NCBI RefSeq assembly: GCF_013410115.1
Contig: NZ_JACCCV010000002.1
Location: forward strand, 1,736,001-1,800,000
DNA length: 64,000 nt
Direction of reading: 5' to 3'
From: Tunturiibacter gelidiferens
Lineage (GTDB): Bacteria; Acidobacteriota; Terriglobia; Terriglobales; Acidobacteriaceae
Both the position numbers and the translations under genes were made by a program. The notes below the pieces were generated by a model, which did not search any database, was not told the origin of the DNA, and saw only the letters and a list, made by a program, of their open reading frames with translations. Shown here piece after piece: positions 59,067 through 64,000 of the stretch (positions within the stretch are counted from its first letter, which is position 1; every line of letters begins with the position of its first letter).

Positions 59067-60008
59067 CTAGATAGCGCGGTAGGACTTGCTATAGTGCGTA
59101 GACCAGTCGACGAGGCTTTCATTCAAGAAGCGCCAGGTGGCCCGTTTCGTGTCGACTTCCATGAGCATGTACGCATTGGGATCATAACGTGTGGCGGCCA
59201 TGACGTAGTGCTGCGGGCCATAGATGCGGCCATAGTCGATCCACTTGTGCTTGTGGCCGGAGACGACTAGCTGAATCGTCTCTTGGTACTTCACCAGTAG
59301 CGGCTGCAGCCCATAATCAGCGAACTCTGTGGCCTTATTTTGAATCAGCGGGTAGTGGACAAAAACGAAGGTAGGCTTGTGCTGCTGCAGCTGGGCTTCA
59401 AACCAGTGAAGCTGTTCTTCGCCGAGCGAGCCGATCCCCGGGTTGAACTCTGAAGATGTGTGATCCTGCGTGCCACCAAGGAAGTTATTCAGGTGGACAA
59501 ATTTGTAACCTTTGTAGTCCAGCACAGAGTACGGCTTCGTGTTGAACTTGGCTTCGAAGAGACAATGGCTCATCTCCCGCGAAACTCTCCGCACGTCGTA
59601 ATCGTGGTTTCCGAAGCCAAGATGCACCGGCATCTTGAACCCGTCCGTGATCGTCTTCGCATTGTCAAGCCGCGTGTTGTTCTTGAAGTAAAAGTCATAA
59701 TCCGTCGAAGGATAGTTGTGAAAGTAGTCGCCGATCAGGAAAACCTGCTTAATGGCCGGGTTCAAGGAGTTAATGAGATCGCGAGCCGAAGTGAGTCGAG
59801 GTGTCGTCAGCAGAATGCTCTCGTTGTCCTCCGCTCCGTTCTCGCTACCTTTGACGTAATAGTCGTCGATGATATGCGTATCGGCGACAAGCGCGAAGTA
59901 GAACTTGTCGAGCGAGGCAGCCATCCGGACCTGCTCCGCCCATAGCCTCTGAGTGAGCAGGCTACCGAGCGAAGCACCGGCGAGGGAGACGAATCTTCTT
60001 CTATCCAT
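59067..60008 (-). CDS. Tat-exported calcineurin-like phosphoesterase
   Basis: 313 aa. The N-terminal MDRRRFVSLAGASLGSLL is a twin-arginine signal. Metallophosphoesterase motifs: ADTHII (about 44), GDYFHN (about 93), GNHDYD (about 133), FVHYP (about 217) and SGHKHK (about 251). It is expected to be a folded, metal-loaded periplasmic phosphatase or phosphodiesterase. It starts 24 nt after the broken TonB receptor gene and may be in the same transcription unit; the PI-PLC-like gene follows after 58 bp. Confidence 0.85.
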   Translation of the reverse strand: MDRRRFVSLAGASLGSLLTQRLWAEQVRMAASLDKFYFALVADTHIIDDYYVKGSENGAEDNESILLTTPRLTSARDLINSLNPAIKQVFLIGDYFHNYPSTDYDFYFKNNTRLDNAKTITDGFKMPVHLGFGNHDYDVRRVSREMSHCLFEAKFNTKPYSVLDYKGYKFVHLNNFLGGTQDHTSSEFNPGIGSLGEEQLHWFEAQLQQHKPTFVFVHYPLIQNKATEFADYGLQPLLVKYQETIQLVVSGHKHKWIDYGRIYGPQHYVMAATRYDPNAYMLMEVDTKRATWRFLNESLVDWSTHYSKSYRAI

Positions 60009-60032
60009 GACGAAAGATCCTCTGAGTTCTGC

Positions 60033-63000
60033 TTAGAAAATGATCTTCCCGGCAAACTGCAGGATGCGGGCCGGACCGGTAGTAGCAGCGGTGACGACAC
60101 CGAAGCTGGTGGAGGTGGGACTATAAGTGCTGCTTCCCGGAAAGCCAAGGTTCGTCTGGTTGAGGATATTGAATGCCTCGACGCGGAAGTCAAACGACGT
60201 GCCTTCGGAATAGAGAGCGAAGCTCTTATGCAGACCAAGGTCGAGTTGATAGAAGGGATCGAACCGGATGGAGTTTCGGCCGGCGTTGCCGTAGGGGTGG
60301 TTCTGGTCCGGCAGACTGAAGGCGTTCAGATTGAGCGCTGTGATGCCCTGGTTACCGTTCACACGCACTCGCTTCGACTTGGGCAGCACGGCCGCATTGC
60401 TGATCTGATTCGGGCGTTGATTAAGAATGGTGCTGACGGACTGGTTAGAATCGGGTGAATAAGTTACATTGACTGCCTGGCCGCTGCTGGCGCTGTTGAT
60501 AGCCGTGATCTGCCAGCCGCCCAATGCCTCCTGCAGAAGCAGCGGTGCGCTGCCTCCGAACATGCGGCCCTTGCCGTAGGGCAGATCATAGACAAGGGTG
60601 AGAATCTCGTTCAGCGGTTGATTGTAGGCCGACGGTCCACGTTCCCCAAGTGGGTTGGTGAGATTGATGCGCGAGTTATCACCGTTCGGAGTATCCAGGT
60701 GGCCGCTGGCGTTGTCCTGCGCCCGCGAGTAAGTAAACGAGTTGAGCAGATACAGACCGTGTCCGGCGCGATGCTCCAGTTTTGTCTGCAGCGCGTTATA
60801 GCCGAGGAAGCCGGCGGGAAGCGTCTCTTCGATCGTAGTGAATGTCTTCAGCGGGCGCCCCTGGTTCTGGTTCAGCAGATTGACGCAGCCAGAGGTCACG
60901 AGGTTCCCATTGCAGGTTGCCGTAACGGGATTCGCATTCGCCTGGTTGTAGTCTGCGAGAACCTGAAGCTTCACGCCATGCTCTCCGACGTAGGAGACCT
61001 CGAAGGTGGTGGAAGGACCAAGCTGACGCTGTACCGTCAGGTGATAGCTCTGAACGTAACCCGTAGGCAGGTTCTTGGGGATATAGCGAGCTTGCGTACT
61101 GGCGTTGCTGGCCGCAGTAACAATCGACGGACTGGTAAAGTCCGTGGGATAGCCTTGCATCGTGGTTCTGAAACAAGGCGTCGGATTGGCAGGATCGAAA
61201 GCGGCTCCCAACTGTGCCGCCGTACAGACGGACTCCGTCTTAGCTGTGCCGACAATGCCCGGATTCGCAAACGAGGGGATCTGATTCACATTAGTGTTGA
61301 CGATGTTAGGCAGGTTGTAGACAAGCAGATTCTCGCCGCCTTCGCGATTGAACTGCGCAAAGTTGATACCGTATCCAGCCCGTATAACAGTCTTCTGATC
61401 GACGGAGTAGGCAAGACCCAGGCGAGGAGCGAAATCCAGCTTCGGCGTATTCACCAACGCGCGGTTGTAGAGGGAACCGGACGAAGCCTGGATAAGGGAA
61501 TCCGTGGTCGGATCGAAGTTAGCCAGCAGATTGTGTGACTCCCACTGCGGCGTCACCAACTCGTAACGTAAACCAGCATCGACGGTCAGGCGAGAGCTGA
61601 GTCTTATGTCGTCCTGCAGATAAAAGTAATGCATCCTCTGATTCACGTGGACGATAACAAAGTTGTTGAGCTGGTAGGCACTGCGTGCGCCGAAGATAAA
61701 GTCAGCCAGTGCAGCAGCCTCTTTGGTGCCAGTATCCGCCGCACTGAGCGTTGCCGTCGAGGCGCCGGTGTAGCTGAAACCACCATTGTAGGTATCCTGA
61801 CCGAAGACAGGGTTGAAGTCATCGATCGTGGTAAAGATCGACTGGTACTCGTAGCCAACTTTATAGGTACTGTGTCCACGGATCCACGTGTAGTTCACCT
61901 TCGGATTGTAGATATAAGGATTCTGAAACTGAGGGTTGCTTCCCTGGTTTCCAAACTGAGAGAACGTGTTGACGCTCTGCACATTCAAGCTGCGAACCAC
62001 CTGCGGATCTGTCGGAAGCCCCGGAATGCCGTCCATCAGACTAGGTAGATTCGCACCATAAGGGCTCTTGCCGCCATCCGTTCGGGTAAAGGCGAAACGC
62101 GCATCCAGGATCGAGTTTTGATTGAAGATGTGAGTCACGCCGCCGGCGATCTGCTGGTTGAAAATATTGACTGTGCCATTACTATTACCGCCGGCAGGCC
62201 CTTGAATGTTGGGTGGCGAAACGATCTTGCCCTGATGCTGGCTGTAGCGGACAAACGCAGTGGTGCGCTGGCTGAAAGTCTGATCGACGCGAATGTCCCC
62301 CTTGTCGTCGTTGATGGTGTCTGACGGCAGCGAGGCATAGTTGTTGGCGAAAGGACTGCCGGGAACATTCGGCGCAGGAAGCGCAGCCAGCACGCCTTTT
62401 GCAAAAGACGAAACCGAGGGATCGTTGAACGGAATGACACCGTTGGTGTACTTCTGACCTGTAAGCGGGTTGAGCAGCGGCACCGGAGTACCGCTCTCGG
62501 CTCCGCCAAAGGATCCGTTTGCGTTCTTCACGGCTGCTAGAAAGGTGTAGCCGCCGTTCGCAATCGCGAGCGGGCTGGTTCCGAGTTGGTTCGCTGTCGG
62601 GATAGTGGCCACATTGAATGCATGGACGACCTGTCGCGTTCCCTCGTAGTCTGCAAAGAAGAATGTGTGATCCCTCCAGATTGGCCCCCCGAACGTGCCA
62701 CCGAACTGGTTACGTATCAGAATTGGCTTTTGCGCTTTGCCCGTCAACGGATTGGTCGGAGGAGTAAACGGCCCGATAGCGTTGAAGACGGTGTTACGGA
62801 TGTAGTCGTAGGCCTTGCCGTGGAACTGATTTGAGCCGCTACGTATACTGACGTTGATCACGGCTCCGGCAGACCGGCCGTACTCGGCGCTATAGTTATC
62901 AGTCTCGACGCGGAACTCGTTGATGGCATCTGGTGATGGAGGGATAGCCTGATTAGAAAATCCCTGGTTTGAGGTGCCGTATGCGTTGTTGTCCAAACCA

Positions 63001-63580
63001 TCAAGCAGGAAGTTATTGAATTCGCTGCGCTGACCGTTAACATTGAAACTCGCGTCGCGGCTGCTGTCAGTCGAATTCTCGAGGATATTCCGACGCACAC
63101 CCGGGACCAGCGGCGAGATCAGCGTAGGCGCGACCATTCAGCGGAAGATTTTCAACCTCGCGCGTTCCAATAACCTGCCCACGTTCGCTGCTGTCTGTTT
63201 CAAGCAACGCCGCAGCGGAGCCGACGGTCACCGTCTCGCTATTAGATCCGATCTTCAAAGCCACATCGACGCGCTGTCGAGCGTTGACGGTAACGGTAAA
63301 TATCTGTGTCGTGCTGACATCAAACCCACTCGCCTGCGCAGTCACCAGATACTGGCCAATCTTTACATCCGTAAACTGATAAGCGCCCTGATCATTGGTT
63401 TGCGCGGTCACCTGAGCCTTGGTCTCCTGGTTGACGAGGGAAACGGTTGCGCCGGAGAGGGTCGCCCCTGAGGAATCGCGCACATACCCAAGGACGGAGG
63501 CGGTCTCAAACTGCGGGCAGCGAGACAGATCCTATTAGGAAAAAACAAACCGCGACAACAAACAGCAAAAAGCGTTTCAC
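60033..63580 (-). pseudogene. TonB-dependent receptor with carboxypeptidase-like domain, two frameshifts
   Basis: The parts needed for one receptor lie in three different frames. A GTG at 63580 (GGAG 5 nt upstream) begins a signal peptide VKRFLLFVVAVCFFLIGSVS that ends at a stop near 63510. The carboxypeptidase-like domain (TASVLGYVRDSSGATLSGAT, GQYLVTAQASGFDV) continues in a second frame to NLPLNGRAYADLAA. The plug and barrel (LVPGVRRNILENSTD to the terminal KIIF) are in a third frame. Shifts therefore occur near 63515 and 63110. Either the gene is a recent pseudogene or the assembly has errors; everything else looks intact and well conserved. Confidence 0.75.
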
Positions 63581-63751
63581 AGACACTCCAGAAGTTTTAA
63601 TAAGAGATACGGGTGATAACTCAGTGAGGGTGTACTGCTCCCTCTGAGCACATGAACCCACTATAGTGCGCAATTTGCGTATATCAGATATCACCAACGC
63701 TACAGAATCGTGAATTTCCTCGGTCCTCGCTTTGTTTCCGGACCAGATTTC

Positions 63752-64000
63752 ATGCACACTCATGCAATGGTGCGTGTCGGTGTCGACGAGAACCTTGCTC
63801 CGCAGTTGCTGGTAGATTTTCCTCGCGAAGCAGCAATCGTCCGAATTCCCCGCAGACCATCGGCGATTCTCGAAGTTGACTTCTGGATCCTGGTCTTCGC
63901 ACGCAAAGATGCCCGGGAGACCTTCGCCCGTTTGCGCGGCGTCAAGGTGGTGCAATCGATGATGGCGGGCGTTGACTGGATTAGGCCTTGGCTGCCGAAG
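63752..64000 (+). CDS. D-isomer 2-hydroxyacid dehydrogenase, N-terminal part (cut by window end)
   Basis: An open frame of 83 codons runs from the ATG at 63752 to the last base without stop. The pattern LRGVKVVQSMMAGVDWIRPW LPK matches the first substrate-domain segment of 2-hydroxyacid dehydrogenases ('LK.VQ..SAGVD...P.LP'), with the NAD-binding domain expected outside the window. The start is uncertain: ATGs at 63752 and 63767 and a GTG at 63710 are in frame, and none has a strong ribosome site. Divergent from the broken TonB receptor gene. Confidence 0.7.
   Translation, partial: MHTHAMVRVGVDENLAPQLLVDFPREAAIVRIPRRPSAILEVDFWILVFARKDARETFARLRGVKVVQSMMAGVDWIRPWLPK

Noticed and set aside
1..64000. 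CRISPR array, rRNA operon or insertion sequence with terminal repeats
   Set aside because: No regularly spaced repeats, no rRNA-like sequence and no transposase gene were recognised; the only mobile traces are the tRNA fragments and integrase remnants.

Overview
The window looks like a chromosomal segment of an Acidobacteriota member, probably class Terriglobia (Granulicella/Terriglobus/Edaphobacter-like). The evidence is two very large TonB-dependent receptors with an N-terminal carboxypeptidase-regulatory-like domain, a Ser/Thr kinase fused to a TolB-like domain and TPRs, regulators of a type common in this phylum, RND efflux operons, and an actinobacterial-type (group 1h-like) [NiFe] hydrogenase locus. 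This assignment rests on protein families, not on a marker gene.

Region 1 (1-11.1 kb). A leftward operon encodes an outer-membrane factor, a lipoprotein adaptor and an RND permease, followed by a small membrane protein and a cNMP-binding/thioredoxin-reductase-like protein cut by the window edge. A TPR regulator lies upstream. Direct repeats with a 10-11 bp period flank it on both sides. Divergently, a pseudo-receiver gene overlaps an sthA-like transhydrogenase gene.

Region 2 (11.1-16.4 kb) is accessory DNA. It holds a lysine-rich protein, a TetR regulator, a truncated NodT-type efflux gene joined to a lumazine-binding-like remnant and a truncated AbiEii toxin, an intact AbiEi-type antitoxin, a DUF998 protein and a Fic/HTH ('mobile mystery B/A') pair. 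It ends at a 3' fragment of tRNA-Ala(GGC).

Region 3 (16.4-26.1 kb) is a genomic island bounded by two near-identical tRNA-Ala 3' fragments, each followed by remains of a tyrosine integrase. Its cargo is a five-gene leftward operon (basic-tailed protein, MFS, metallophosphoesterase, ArsB-like permease, DMT permease) and a ZraP/ZraSR-like module. In that module a periplasmic proline-rich protein is transcribed divergently from a histidine kinase and an NtrC-type regulator. Two facing sigma-54 promoters flank two matching dyad sites.

Region 4 (26.1-38 kb) holds a DUF4105 protein, a membrane-anchored regulator divergent from an alginate-lyase-family gene and a TonB receptor, a TPR Ser/Thr kinase followed by a small TTG-start protein, and a fatty acid desaturase.

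Region 5 (38-57 kb) is the hydrogenase locus, all leftward. A likely 18-gene unit runs from the structural genes (small subunit at 53210, large subunit) through accessory genes (NifU-like, DUF5947, DUF6084, a 351-aa protein, a fused protease, small membrane protein, YceI) to hypC, hypD, hypE, a tandem-SIS protein, a glutaredoxin-like protein, hypF, hypA, hypB and a 33-aa peptide. Upstream is a second operon: another complete hydrogenase small subunit, a PAS histidine kinase and a NarL-type regulator. This resembles a regulatory hydrogenase signalling set without its own large subunit and is the most interesting item in the window.

Region 6 (57-64 kb) has EF-P, a secreted PI-PLC-like enzyme, a Tat-exported metallophosphoesterase, a TonB receptor gene broken by two frameshifts, and the start of a 2-hydroxyacid dehydrogenase cut by the right edge. 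No rRNA gene, complete tRNA gene or CRISPR array was seen.
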